Assembly: GCF_027244095.1 (NCBI RefSeq)
Contig: NC_069657.1
Coordinates: forward strand, 242,026,674 to 242,090,673
Length of the DNA: 64,000 bases
Origin: Hemicordylus capensis
Lineage: Eukaryota > Chordata > Lepidosauria > Squamata > Cordylidae
Direction: 5' to 3'
Numbering within the stretch: position 1 is the first letter of the stretch; each line of letters starts with the position of its first letter. The notes beneath the pieces are model-generated. The model searched no databases. It saw only the letters and a list, made by a program, of their open reading frames with translations, and had not been told where the DNA came from. Shown in pieces: positions 31,769 to 42,037 of this stretch. A program made the translations under genes and the position numbers.

Positions 31769-31965
31769 TTATGTAAATAGTAGCACAGTTGTCTCTTTTA
31801 ATTTGCCTTCCCCTTCTTCCTCAGCAACGTCCAGCTTCCTTGGAGGAACCACGATCCCCATAGTGGCTTCCACCCTGGCCAGTCTGCTCCTTAGCCGCCT
31901 CAATTGTCCCCTCAGTGCCTTGAAGCTTTGTAAGCATTCCTGGCAGCTGCGGAGGTCTCTTTGGC
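31769..31965 (-). CDS. Host gene exon 6 (terminal)
   Basis: The acceptor TCTCTCCTTCAAG is followed by 197 nt encoding QRDLRSCQECLQSFKALRGQ, a leucine-heptad segment (LRRLRSRLARVEATM) and an acidic tail (AEEEGEGKLKETTVLLFT), then TAA at 31769. The heptads continue from the end of exon 5 and suggest a short coiled coil for oligomerisation. Confidence 0.75.
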
Positions 31966-34900
31966 CTTGAAGGAGAGAAAACAAACAGGGTGAAGGGGCC
32001 TGTCCTCCACCATGTCAGTCCCTGCACGGACTTCTAGTCCCCTTCCATGCCCAGCACAGACTCCTCCTCTCTGTCTTGAAAACCCTCCATGGCTATGTAC
32101 CCCCCCCTGGTGAACTTGCACCTCGTCAGGTTGATTTTTGCTCTTCCAGCTTCTCTGTCTTCAGGAGCCACCTGAAGGTCTCCTGCTCTCTAAAACAACT
32201 CTTTCTCTTCCCTCTCGCTGACCCTTGGGTCTGGAACTGCCACTCAGATGTGGCCCCTTGTCTCTCTCCTATCCCTCCAATGATACCTGAAAACCCACCT
32301 CCACTGCGCAGCCTTTGGCGTAATGCCTCAGTAGAGGCAGCTCCATCGGCTTGAATTGAATGCCCCTTATGCTTTCCTCTCCCATTCCTCCTCTTCCTCA
32401 CTTCTCTCTCCAAAGCCAAACTTTAGACTGTATGCTCCTGGTGGCAGGGAACTTTTGCCCATGTACATTGATGACACTATAAGGAGGATTTGCAATATGC
32501 ACAATTGTATATCATCCTCCTTGGTTTCCTGTTTCATCTCAGCTTAAACTCAAAAGGGCTGATATTTGTTTTCCTTTTAGCATTCATATTCTGCTCTTCC
32601 TCAAGCAGCTCAGGGAGGTTTATACATGGTTATTTTCCCCTCACAATAACCCTAAGAGGTAAGTTAGGCTGTGGGACAAGTGACTGGCCCAAAGTCACCC
32701 AGAGAGTTTCATGACTGGATGAGAATTCAAACCTGGGTCTCCCTGGTCCTAAGGAGGTGCAGCTGAAATACATACACATCTTTCCCCCACTTGCCCCCAC
32801 CTCAGCTTCCCTCTACTTCTTCTATTGTATCCCTGCCTCTGTTTTTAGACTATAAGTTTTTTAGATTGTAAAATCACAATGAGGATGGAAAAGGTAGAGG
32901 TTATGGAATGCTGCCTCTGTAAGACTTACGGTCACGCAGCTGATGGAGCTGCATCTCTACCAAACTCTGCAGAGTTTCTTTCACATTGCTGAGGTCCGGC
33001 TCCAGAGGAGGTGGGGAAGGAGGAGGAGGTGGAGAGGGATGCAGGAGGAGGGAAGAGGTGGAGGTGGAGGGTGGGATGGAGGCAACCTCAAGGGAGGCAG
33101 AGGACAATGATGAATCAGACCTAGAGGGCTGGAGAAGTGCAGCAGGGCCTGCAGGAACATCTGCAAGAGAGAAGAAGAAGCAGGAGGTCAGCTGCAAAGG
33201 CTGACATCCTACCACACCCACCATCACTTGCCCTCACTGCTCACCCTGAGAAGCTGCTTGGATTACAGGCACTGGAGCTTGGACACATGAAAGACAGAAA
33301 ACGAAGGAACACTTCAGCAAGCACTGACAACCCACTCACAGACCTCCCCTCTGAAACCTTAGATGCAGACTCAAATCAAGCATTTCAACATGAAATAAAC
33401 AAAAGAGCCGTTCTTAGCCAAGCAGCAATTTCAGGGGCATGCTGGGAACATACCTTCCCTTTCCCACCACTGCAGCCGAACTTCACTGCGGATGAGCCTT
33501 GTCCGCATGTGTCCAATTTGCAGGTTGATGGCCCAGAGAGAAAGAGGGAACTGTTGGGAAATGAGGCGAACCCTCAGTTCTGCAACAAAGAGAACACAAA
33601 GGAACAAATGTTGTACGTGCTGACCAGGCTGAGTACTGGTGACTTGCAAAAAGGGCAGTGTTAGGGCTTAGTCCATCATCTGGGCTGGGTATCAAAACTG
33701 CAGCTGATCTTTGTGCTGGGTGTTTATGCAAAAGGTTTCTGAGGTGTCGCAATACTTACGCTGCTGGACATAGTCATGCTGTAAGCCTTTGAGGAGTTCT
33801 ACTTCTTGCTGAAGATAATTATCAGCAATGGAAGGCTCTAGTAAGGGCTCTGACACAGAAGCTGCTTCCTTTGGAGTGTCTGTGAGAATGGAAGGACCTG
33901 GCACTGAGGTATCCTCAATGAGCACTTTCCCCAGTAGGTCATTGGTGATGCAAGGTGTTGGAAGGGGTTCTGGCATTGAGGTTTCCTCAATGAGCTCTTC
34001 CTCCAGGATGTCGTTGGTGATGCGAGGTGCTGGAAGGGGTTCTGGCATGGAGGGTTCCTCAGTGAGCGCTTCCCCCAGGATGTTGTTGGTGATGCGAGGT
34101 GCTGGAAGAGGTTCTGGCATGGAGGGTTCCTCAGTGAGCTATTCCCCCAGAATGTAATTGGTGATATGAGGTGCTGGAAGGGGTTCTGGCATGGAGGGTT
34201 CCTCAGTGAGCTCTTCCCCAGGATCTTGTTGGTCATGAGAGTGGCTGGAAGGGGTTCTGGCATGGAGGGTTCCTCAGTGAGCTCTTCTCCCAGGATGTCA
34301 TTGGTGATCTGAGTTGCTGGAAAGGGTTATGGCATGGAGGGTTCCTCAGTGAGCTCTTCCCCCAGGATATCATTGGTCATGCGAGATGCTGGAAGGGGTT
34401 CTGGCATTGAGGTTTCCACAATGAGCTCTTCCTCCAGGATGTCATTGGTGATGCAAGGTACTGGAAGGGGTTCTGGCACGGAGGGTTCCTCAGTGAGCTT
34501 TTCCCCCAGTAGGTCATTGGTGATGCAAGGTGTTGGAAGGGGTTCTGGCATTGAGGTTTCCTCAGTGAGCTCTTCCTCCAGGATGTCATTGGTGATGCAA
34601 GGTGCTGGAAGGGGTTCTGGCACGGAGGGTTCCTCAGTGAGCGCTTCCCCAGGATGTTGTTGGTGATGTGAGTTGCTGGAAGGGGTTCTGGCATGGCGGG
34701 TTCCTCAGTGAGCGCTTCCCCAGGATGTCATTGGTGCTGCAAGGTGTTGGAAGGGGTTCTGGCATGGAGGGTTCCTCAGTGAGCGCTTCCCCAGGATGTT
34801 GTTGGTGATGTGAGTTGCTGGAAGGGGTTCTGGCATGGCGGGTTCCTCAGTGAGCGCTTCCCCCAGGATGTTGTTGGTGATGTGAGTTGCTGGAAGGGGT

Positions 34901-37900
34901 TCTGGCATGGAGGGTTCCTCAATGAGCGCTTCCTCCAGGATGTTGTTGGTGATGTGAGTTGCTGGAAGGGGTTCTGGCATGGAGGGTTCCTCAATGAGCG
35001 CTTCCCCCAGGATGTCATTGGTGATGTGAGTTGCTGTAAGGGGTTCTGGCATGGAGGGTTCCTCAGTGAGCTCTTCCCCCAGGATGTTTTTGGTGATACG
35101 AGGTGCTGGAAGGGGTTCTGGCACAGATGGTTCCTCAGTGAGCTCTTCCCCCAGGATGTAATTGGTGAGGCGAAGTGCTGGAAGAGGTTCTGGCACGGAG
35201 GGTTCCTCACTGAGCTTTTCCCTCAGGATGTCAATGGTCATGCTAGGTGTTGGAAGGGGTTCTGGCATGGAGGGTTCCTCAGTGAGCTCTTACCCCAGGA
35301 TGTCGTTGGTCATGCGAGGTGCTGGAAGGGGTTCTGGCACGGAGGGTTCCTCAGTGAGCTCTTCCCCCAGGATGTCATTGGTGATGCAAGGTGTTGGAAG
35401 GGGTTCTGGCATTGAGGTTTCCTCAGTGAGCTCTTCCTCCAGGATGTCATTGGTGATGCAAGGTCCTGGAAGGGGTTCTGGCACGGAGGGTTCCTCAGTG
35501 AGCTTTTACCCCAGGATGTTTTTGGTGATACGAGGTGCTGGAAGTGGTTGTGGCACGGAGGGTTCCTCAGTGAGCTCTTCCCCCAGGATGTCATTGGTGA
35601 GGCGAGGTGCTGGAAGAGGTTCTGGCATGGAGGGTTCCTCAGTGAGCTCTTCCCCCAGGATGTCAATGGTCATGCGAGGTGTTGGAAGGGGATATGGCAT
35701 GGAGGGTTCCTCAGTAAGCTCTTCCCCCAGGATTTTTTTGGTGATGTGAGTTGCTGGAAAGGGTTCTGGCATGGAGGGTTCCTCAATGAGCGCTTCCCCC
35801 AGGATGTCATTGGTCATGCAAGGTCCTGGAAGGGGTTCTGGCACGGAGGGTTCCTCAGTGAGCTCTTCCCCCAGGATGTCATTGGTGATGCAAGGTGTTG
35901 GAAGGGGTTCTGGCATTGAGGTTTCCTCAGTGAGCTCTTCCTCCAGGATGTCATTGGTGATGCAAGGTCCTGGAAGGGGTTCTGGCACGGAGGGTTCCTC
36001 AGTGAGCTTTTACCCCAGGATGTTTTTGGTGATACGAGGTCCTGGAAGTGGTTGTGTCATGGAGGGTTCCTCAGTGAGCACTTCCCCCAGGATGTTGTTG
36101 GTGATGTGAGTTGCTGTAAGGGGTTCTGGCACGGAGGGTTCCTCAATGAGTGCTTCCCCCAGGATGTTGTTGGTGATGTGAGTTTCTGTAAGGGGTTCTG
36201 GCATGGAGGGTTCCTCAATGAGCTCTTCCCCCAGGATGTTGTTGGTGATGTGAGTTGCTGGAAGGAGTTCTGGCATGGAGGGTTCCTCAATGAGCGCTTC
36301 CCCCAGGATGTCATTGGTGATGTGAGTTGCTGGAAGGGGTTCTGGCAAGGAGGGTTCCTCAATGAGTGCTTCCCCCAGGATGTTGTTGGTGATGTGAGTT
36401 GCTGGAAGGGGTTCTGGCATGGAGGGTTCCTCAATGAGTGCTTCCCCCAGGATGTTGTTGGTGATGTGAGTTGCTGTAAGGGGTTCTGGCACGGAGGGTT
36501 CCTCAATGAGTGCTTCCCCCAGGATGTTGTTGGTGATGTGAGTTTCTGTAAGGGGTTCTGGCATGGAGGGTTCCTCAGTGAGCTCTTCCCCCAGGATGTT
36601 GTTGGTGATGTGAGTTGCTGGAAGGGGTTCTGGCATGGAGGGTTCCTCAATGAGCTCTTCCCCCAGGATGTTGTTGGTGATGTGAGTTGCTGGAAGGGGT
36701 TCTGGCATGGAGGGTTCCTCAATGAGCTCTTCCCCCAGGATGTTGTTGGTGATGTGAATTGCTGGAAGGGGTTCTGTCATGGAGGGTTCCTCAATGAGCG
36801 CTTCCCCCAGGATGTTGTTGGTGATGTGAGTTGCTGGAAGGGGTTCTGGCAAGGAGGGTTCCTCAATGAGTGCTTCCCCCAGGATGTCGTTGGTGATGTG
36901 AGTTGCTGGAAGGGGTTCTGGCACGGAGGGTTCCTCAGTGAGCTCTTCCCCCAGGATGTCAATGGTCATGTGAGGTGTTGGTAGGGGTTCTTGCACGGAG
37001 GGTTCCTCAGTGAGCGCTTCCCCCAGGATCTTGTTGGTGATGTGAGTTGCTAGAAGGGGTTCTGGCATGGAGGGTTCCTCAGTGAGGTCTTCCCCCAAGA
37101 TGTTTTTAGTGATGTGAGTTGCTGAAAGGTGTTCTGGCATGGAGGGTTCCTCAGTGAGCGCTTCCCCCAGGATGTCGTTGGTGATTTGAGTTGCTGGAAG
37201 GGGTTCTGGCATGGAGGGTTCCTCAGTGAGCTCTTCCCCCAGGATGTCATTGGTGATGTGAGTTGCTGGAAAGTGTTCTGGCATGGAGTTTACCTCAATG
37301 AGTGCTTCCCCCAGAATGTCATTGGTGATGTGAGTTGCTGGAAGGGGTTCTGGCATGGAGGCTTCCTCAGTGAGCGCTTCCCCCAGGATCTTGTTGGTGA
37401 TGTGAGTTGCTAGAAGGGGTTCTGGCATGGAGGGTTCCTCAGTGAGCTCTTCCCCCAAGATGTTGTTAGTGATGTGAGTTGCTGGAAGGGGTTCTGGCAT
37501 GGAGGGTTCCTCAGTGAGCTCTTCCCCCAGGATGTTTTTGGTGATACGAGGTGCTGGAAGGGGTTCTGGCATGGAGGGTTCCTCAGTGAGCTCTTCCCCC
37601 AGAATGTCATTGGTCATGCGAGGTGCTGGAAGTGGTTCTGGCATGGAGGGTTCCTCAGTGAGCTCTTCCCCCAGGATGTTTTTGGTGATACGAGGTGCTG
37701 GAAGGGGTTCTGGCATGGAGGGTTCCTCAGTGAGCTCTTCCCCCAGAATGTCATTGGTCATGCGAGGTGCTGGAAGTGGTTCTGGCATGGAGGGTTCCTC
37801 AGTGAGCTCTTCCCCCAGGATGTTTTTGGTGATATGAGGTGCTGGAAGGGGTTCTGGCACGGAGGGTTTCTCAGTGAGCTCTTCCCCCAGGATGTCATTG

Positions 37901-39636
37901 GTGAGGCAAGGTGCTGGAAGGGGTTCTGGCACGGAGTGTTCCTCAGTGAGCTCTTCCCCCAGGGTGTTGTTGGTGATGCGAGATGCTGGAATGGGTTCTG
38001 GCATGGAGGGTTCCTCAATGAGCTCTTTCCCCAGAGTGTTCCCCAAAACATTGGGGAGTCCCCCAGAAAATTCTTCAACATGGGTTGGGTTTCTGGGATG
38101 ACCTGAAAGAGAGGAAATAAAGCAGGAATCAGGAAATGATCATGGCTTGTAGGCCTGATAGAAATGGCCTCCCTTTTCTGCCTAGGTTAGCCAGCTGGGA
38201 AGTAGCCTGGGATTGTGGGTGAGGTGGGCCACCCAAGGAAACAAGCAAGGAATGAAGAGGTGTACATTGCATAGCACTGACTGGCAAGACAGCTCTCACC
38301 AAGTACACTTCAGAAGGGAGTGCAATGGCCAGGCTCTGTCTGCTGTACATACAAGTGCAGCTGCCTTCTACCAAGTCAGACTCTTGGCTCTCTTTGCCCT
38401 ACTCTGGCTGGCAGCCACTCTTGGGCAGAGGCCTTTTCCTATCTAGCTAAGATCCTTTAACAGAAGATGATGAAGTCTCAACAGACCTTGTGCATGCAAA
38501 GCAATTGTTCCACTACTGGGCTATGGGCTCTCCCTTCTGTGTGAGGAAAGAAGCTTCTCCTTTGAGCAGAATGGGAGCTGATGGTTGACATGGACTATCT
38601 CTGGTTCACGAACCACCCCCAGTTACAGCCTCTTGGCCTGGTGGGGTGGGGGGTCATGAAAATCTGCCTGGATGCCATAAGCAGGAAGCATAGCTGTGAT
38701 CTCAGGGATGCGGGCCTGGCTCCTAGAGGTAGAAAACTGTGGTCGGAGAAAGAAAGAGTCTCTTTGGACCAAGCTCAGAGCACATTGGCCAGGAAATGTT
38801 GCCTTTGTTTTCAGGTGATCCTCCAATTCCATCTTGACCCATGTAATTGTCAAAAAATGAGATACTTTGGAAATAATTAGCTTCCTTTTCTTGAAGGCAG
38901 GGAGAAAAAGACCCAGAGGATGTTTTGGGGCTGGGTGTGGGCAAAGGGTTCTCGCAGGACTTTTTCAAAAGTGCACAACCTCTAAAGGAGAATGACGAAA
39001 CCTACCTGCCTGCTGCCACAGCCCTTTCCCCATCTCCTCCTCGAATGGAGGATAGCTAGATGTGACTCACAGAGCGCCCGCGCCCCCGCCAGTCTCCTCT
39101 AACACCTTCGGCTGCATCAACAGCAAAGGATAGAGATGGATGAACCTGCCCTCCTGCTATCCATCCATCAGATGGATGTCTGCCCATCTCTCTCCATTGT
39201 ATAAGAGAAACAGTTCTCCAAGGCGGCTTTCCCTGGGGGGCTGGGGAGCCCTGAGGAGAAGCAGGCACTCTCATCATCCACTTACCTGTCAGTGCCAGCC
39301 AGCAGCTCCTGAGTGATACAGCTTCACCGGTCTAGGACCTCCAAGCTTAAGAAACACAGTGGAAATCAGCCAAGCAGGTGACCTTCAAGGGCCGCCTGAA
39401 TTTCAAGGAGAAGCTGTGTGATGTGAATAGTGGTGGTGAACTTGTGACCACTGAAGTTCCCACAGGGAGCACAAACACGTGTGAACACAGCAGGCTGGGC
39501 TTCAGTTCTCTGCCCAGACAGCCTAAAACAACAGAAGGGCATCTTTAAAAACCAAATCCACACCGCCATTAGATTTTGCTTCACCCACCATGCCAGAGAC
39601 TTACCTGCAGGCCACACATGACCAACAGCCACCCAT
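31769..39636 (-). CDS. Uncharacterised six-exon host gene with a giant coding minisatellite
   Basis: Six exons join in frame: 39636-39605, 39522-39383, 38102-33760, 33579-33454, 33160-32930 and 31965-31769. Donors and acceptors are all GT/AG. The first junction is phase 2 and the other four are phase 1, and open frame on both sides agrees with this at every junction, which is hard to get by chance. The start has a good context (AAGATGG). The predicted protein begins MGGCWSCVACR, has the 24-residue repeat array, and then a helical, charged C-terminal half without signal peptide or membrane segment. It ends with a coiled-coil-like segment. Exon 3 carries five stops and four single-base losses in its distal half. 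Exons 1, 2 and 4-6 alone give 726 nt, 241 residues. I do not recognise the family; the role is unknown. Confidence 0.7.
32040..32755 (+). mobile_element. Old LINE/MIR-like remnants in the last intron
   Basis: Positions 32040-32480 read like a LINE 3' region (CTCTTCCCTCTCGCTGACCC, ACTGTATGCTCCTGGTGGCA). Positions 32575-32755 hold a MIR/L2-like segment (CTCACAATAACCCTAAGAGG, GACTGGCCCAAAGTCACCCA). Both are diverged and lie wholly in the intron between exons 5 and 6. Confidence 0.55.
32930..33160 (-). CDS. Host gene exon 5
   Basis: The acceptor CTTCTCTCTTGCAG is followed by 231 nt. It encodes a Ser/Pro-rich linker (SDSSLSSASLEVASIPPSTS, then HPSPPPPPSPPP) and a helical end, NVKETLQSLVEMQLHQLRD. 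The donor GACC|GTAAGT is strong. The proline-rich part is likely disordered. Confidence 0.75.
33454..33579 (-). CDS. Host gene exon 4
   Basis: The acceptor CTCTTTGTTGCAG is followed by 126 nt encoding LRVRLISQQFPLSLWAINLQ and IGHMRTRLIRSEVRLQWWER. It ends GAAG|GTATGT. The split codon with exon 3 gives Gln. The sequence is amphipathic and rich in Arg and Leu, probably helical. It is fully open, unlike the distal half of exon 3, which argues that the locus is not simply dead. Confidence 0.75.
33760..38102 (-). CDS. Host gene exon 3: coding minisatellite
   Basis: The acceptor CTCTCTTTCAG precedes HPRNPTHVEEFSGGLPNVLG, which leads into the repeat array. After the array come SIADNYLQQEVELLKGLQHD and the donor CAGC|GTAAGT at 33760. 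Both borders are phase 1, so the exon is symmetric. The first 2,090 nt (38102-36013) are fully open. In-frame stops then occur at 36012, 35508, 35292, 34329 and 34141 (first base of each codon, minus strand). Single C losses in C5 runs occur near 34785, 34711, 34641 and 34206. The exon length fits exactly four lost bases. Either this half has decayed, or the assembly has homopolymer errors plus a few real stops. Confidence 0.65.
33850..38046 (-). repeat. 72-bp tandem array, about 58 units
   Basis: Each unit encodes a 24-residue acidic, proline-rich sequence of the form MPEPLPATHITNxILGExL[TI]EEPS. The variable spots are APR/ATH/TPC, NDILG/NNILG and EEL/EAL. Higher-order copying is visible. 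A 504-bp (seven-unit) block carrying the same stop recurs at 35506 and 36010. A two-unit (144-bp) block recurs at 37525-37668 and 37669-37812. A GAGTTTCTGTAAGG variant recurs 360 bp apart near 36183 and 36543. The unit length is a multiple of three, which keeps the frame when units are gained or lost. The complementary strand is open too, but only as a by-product. Confidence 0.95.
39383..39522 (-). CDS. Host gene exon 2
   Basis: The acceptor CTGTTGTTTTAG is followed by 140 nt encoding LSGQRTEAQPAVF..CAPCGNFSGHKF..ITQLLLEIQAALE. It ends at GAAG|GTCACC, a weak donor. If that donor is not used, the frame stops seven codons later (GHLLG then stop) and the gene's 5' end would need revision. A stronger GTAAGT donor lies at 39284, after the stop. 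Confidence 0.5.
39605..39636 (-). CDS. Host gene exon 1 (start exon)
   Basis: ATG at 39636 lies in AAGATGG, a strong initiation context. It encodes MGGCWSCVAC plus two bases and ends at CTGCAG|GTAAGT, a near-ideal donor. Gly at position 2 and nearby Cys residues suit N-myristoylation and palmitoylation, which would place the protein on membranes; this is inference only. No TATA box is visible upstream. The start could be elsewhere if an upstream exon exists. Confidence 0.55.
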
Positions 39637-39944
39637 CTTGACAACTAAACTGATAAGCTGCTAATAAACTGACAGCCGAAGACAGCCAATTTATCGAAGA
39701 TGCTTCAGCTAATCTAAAATGCTGCCAAGTGAGCCTGCTGCAGAATCTTCACAGGTTTCCAAGGGGAACCATGATGGCAGAATTCTGTGGCTGACTGTGA
39801 AGTCACAAGTTACTGTTACTGGTCATGCTGGCTCTGGTTTGAATCCAAACACTGTCTTGGGGGTGCAACTCAAAGTGTCAGAGCACCAGGGGGGAGTCAT
39901 CCCAGTCCTGCCCTCCCTGCTCCCCACATGTCACTTTCTATTCA

Positions 39945-40596
39945 TTTGACTTTCCCCTTCTGTTAACAAATTCTGAAGGAAGGGGATGCTTGTGGATAGG
40001 GGTGGGCTGCAGCTGCTGCTTGCACAGTTGGACACAAAGTTTATAATAAGCCTTGCATGAGTCCTCTGTAACATGTAAGAGGGCAAAGGCAACAGCCACA
40101 TCCATTGCATGTCCCCAGCTAATTTCCCACCTAATCACTTAAGATTAGATTTCCACCTAATCACTTGCTGAAGTCCTTTAGCTAGGAAATTCCTCTAAAT
40201 CACATTCAGCACTGAGGCCTGTCTCTGTTCAGAATACACAAAAAGAAAGCCAATTAACTTGTGGAACTCACCACCTCTAGATGCGGTGATGACCACTGGC
40301 TTAGATGGGCTTGAAAGGGGGTTAGAAACATTCACGGAGGAGGAGAGATCCCTCTGTGGCTATTAGTCATGATGGCTATAGAGAACCTCCAGGTGCACAG
40401 GCAGAATCCCAGGTGCTGGGGACATGCAGTGGGTGCGGCTGTTGCCTTTGCATTCTTACATGTTACAGAGGAAGCGTGCAGGTTTATTATAAACTTTGTG
40501 TCCAACTGCACAAGCAGCGGCTGCAGCCCACCCCTACCCACAAGCATCCCCTTCCTTCAGAATTTGCTTACAGAAGGAAAAAGGCAAATGAATCGA
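39945..40596. repeat. Inverted repeat pair, arms of about 180 bp
   Basis: Positions 39945-40125 match the reverse complement of 40418-40596, with shared GGGGATGCTTGTGG, ACAAAGTTTATAATAA and TGTAACATGTAAGA blocks. The loop is about 290 bp. Some differences and small gaps are present. No open reading frame spans both. Confidence 0.8.
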
Positions 40597-41639
40597 AAGT
40601 GACCGAGAGGGAGGGAGGGGAAATAAGAAGGACAAAGAAAGAGGGGAAGCACAAAAAAATGAAGATGGCCCACAAAGAATGAGAGGGCGCAACAGAAGGC
40701 TGTAATGTACTTTTTGTATAAGGTTATGGCAATGGAAAGCAAACAATTATCCCCGACCCCTGTGTTTCTTCTTAGGAAACAACCCACATCCTTATTAAAC
40801 TCAATAGGCCCAACTGTACAAAATCTGTACTGAGCTGAAAATGCCATCAGATAAATTCTGAGTTTATTTATATCTATAGCCCTATTCAGATGTTAGATTA
40901 TGTTCAGATGTTACAGATGCTACACATGTACACATTTTTCTGTGAATGCTTGTACATGGATTCATTTAAAAGGTGGACCTGAGTACAGGCCCCTCAAACA
41001 CAGGCTACAGATATGAAGTGTACCATTGTTTGTGCATTGAACGTAACTTGTGAATAGGGCTTATTTGTACACAAAATATGCTTTCAAGGACACTGATTCC
41101 AAGTATGCTTACATGGCAGTCCAAGGAGCACACTTCAATTTCCTTAAAAGGAAACAGCACTAGCATTTTTTGCTGTTTTTGTAATCTCTTTTATTGACCG
41201 ACCAATCAATCAAACTATATCAGGGGCTATCAATGGCCAGTTATGGAGAAGATGGCATGATTCTGTCATGAATACAATGTAGCAACACATGTATTTTGCC
41301 ATAGGAATGTTTACAAAATATATAATGCATAAAGGTGGCATAAAGACACTGGTTGATACCAATGCTGACAAGGCACATGTGAATCCATGTCAGCATCCAG
41401 ACTGCTGCTGCTCCATTGCACTCATGGGAGACTGTCCAATGACAGTCAAAATGAACATTTTGACTTCCCCTTCCCTCTGAAGCCCACTGTGTGTTCCAAA
41501 AAGATGTCCCTGAGGGTTTCACAGCCCTTTGGAACATATTTTTCTGATGCACAAGGGGCTTCATAAGGTAGGTGTGAGTGTCAAATACTGCTGCTTCCCC
41601 CATGCACAAAATGACACAGTGGTACTCTGGATCTTCAAA
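40597..41639. other. Gene-free stretch
   Basis: No gene is supported. A frame on the minus strand at 41241-41768 runs into the LINE tail and an (AAAC)n run, so I do not accept it. Confidence 0.45.
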
Positions 41640-41920
41640 TTTCAACAAAGATTTATATACCATTTTTAAACAAAAGTGTTCAAAGTGGTTTACATAGAGA
41701 AATAACAAACAAACAAACAAACAAACAAACAAACAAACAAGATGGATCCCTGTCCCCAAAGGGCTCACAATCTAAATGAAACATAAGATAGACACCAGCA
41801 ACAGTCACTGGAGGGGCACTGTGCTGTGGGTCGATAGGGTCAGTTGCTCTCCCCCTGCTAAATAAAGAGAATCACCATGTTTAAAAAGTGCCTCTTTGCC
41901 TAGTTAGCAGGGGTTAACTA
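41640..41920 (-). mobile_element. LINE 3' end repeat with (AAAC)n insertion
   Basis: Reverse copy of the 19405 repeat (CCCCAAAGGGCTCACAATCT, GCTAAATAAAGAGAATCACC, GTGCCTCTTTGCCTAG). It contains an AAAC tandem run at 41707-41740. Confidence 0.78.
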
Positions 41921-41995
41921 GGCAAAGAGTTAATCCTGGCACTGCTGCATGAGCACAGTGCTAGTCAGGATGTCAGCCCCTGTTAAGAAACTTAT

Positions 41996-42000
<5 letters not shown>

Positions 42001-42035
<35 letters not shown>
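42001..42035. repeat. (GT)n microsatellite
   Basis: About 17 GT units without interruption. Confidence 0.95.

Positions 42036-42037
<2 letters not shown>

Noticed and set aside
33850-38046. CRISPR-like or satellite interpretation of the 72-bp array
   Set aside because: There are no unique spacers. Units vary by point changes and stay in one reading frame within a spliced exon.
34810-38106. Long plus-strand reading frames across the 72-bp array (units reading like GGFLSELFPQDVxGDxRCWKGF)
   Set aside because: A repeat unit whose length is a multiple of three keeps any stop-free frame open in every copy. The splice sites and flanking exons support only the minus strand.
39284-39346. An extra exon of the host gene ending at a strong GTAAGT donor
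   Set aside because: All three frames between the nearby acceptor and this donor contain stops, so it cannot be internal coding sequence. It could only be untranslated.
41241-41768. A 175-codon minus-strand frame
   Set aside because: Its N-terminal part is translated (AAAC)n and LINE-tail sequence. The remainder has no recognisable domain.
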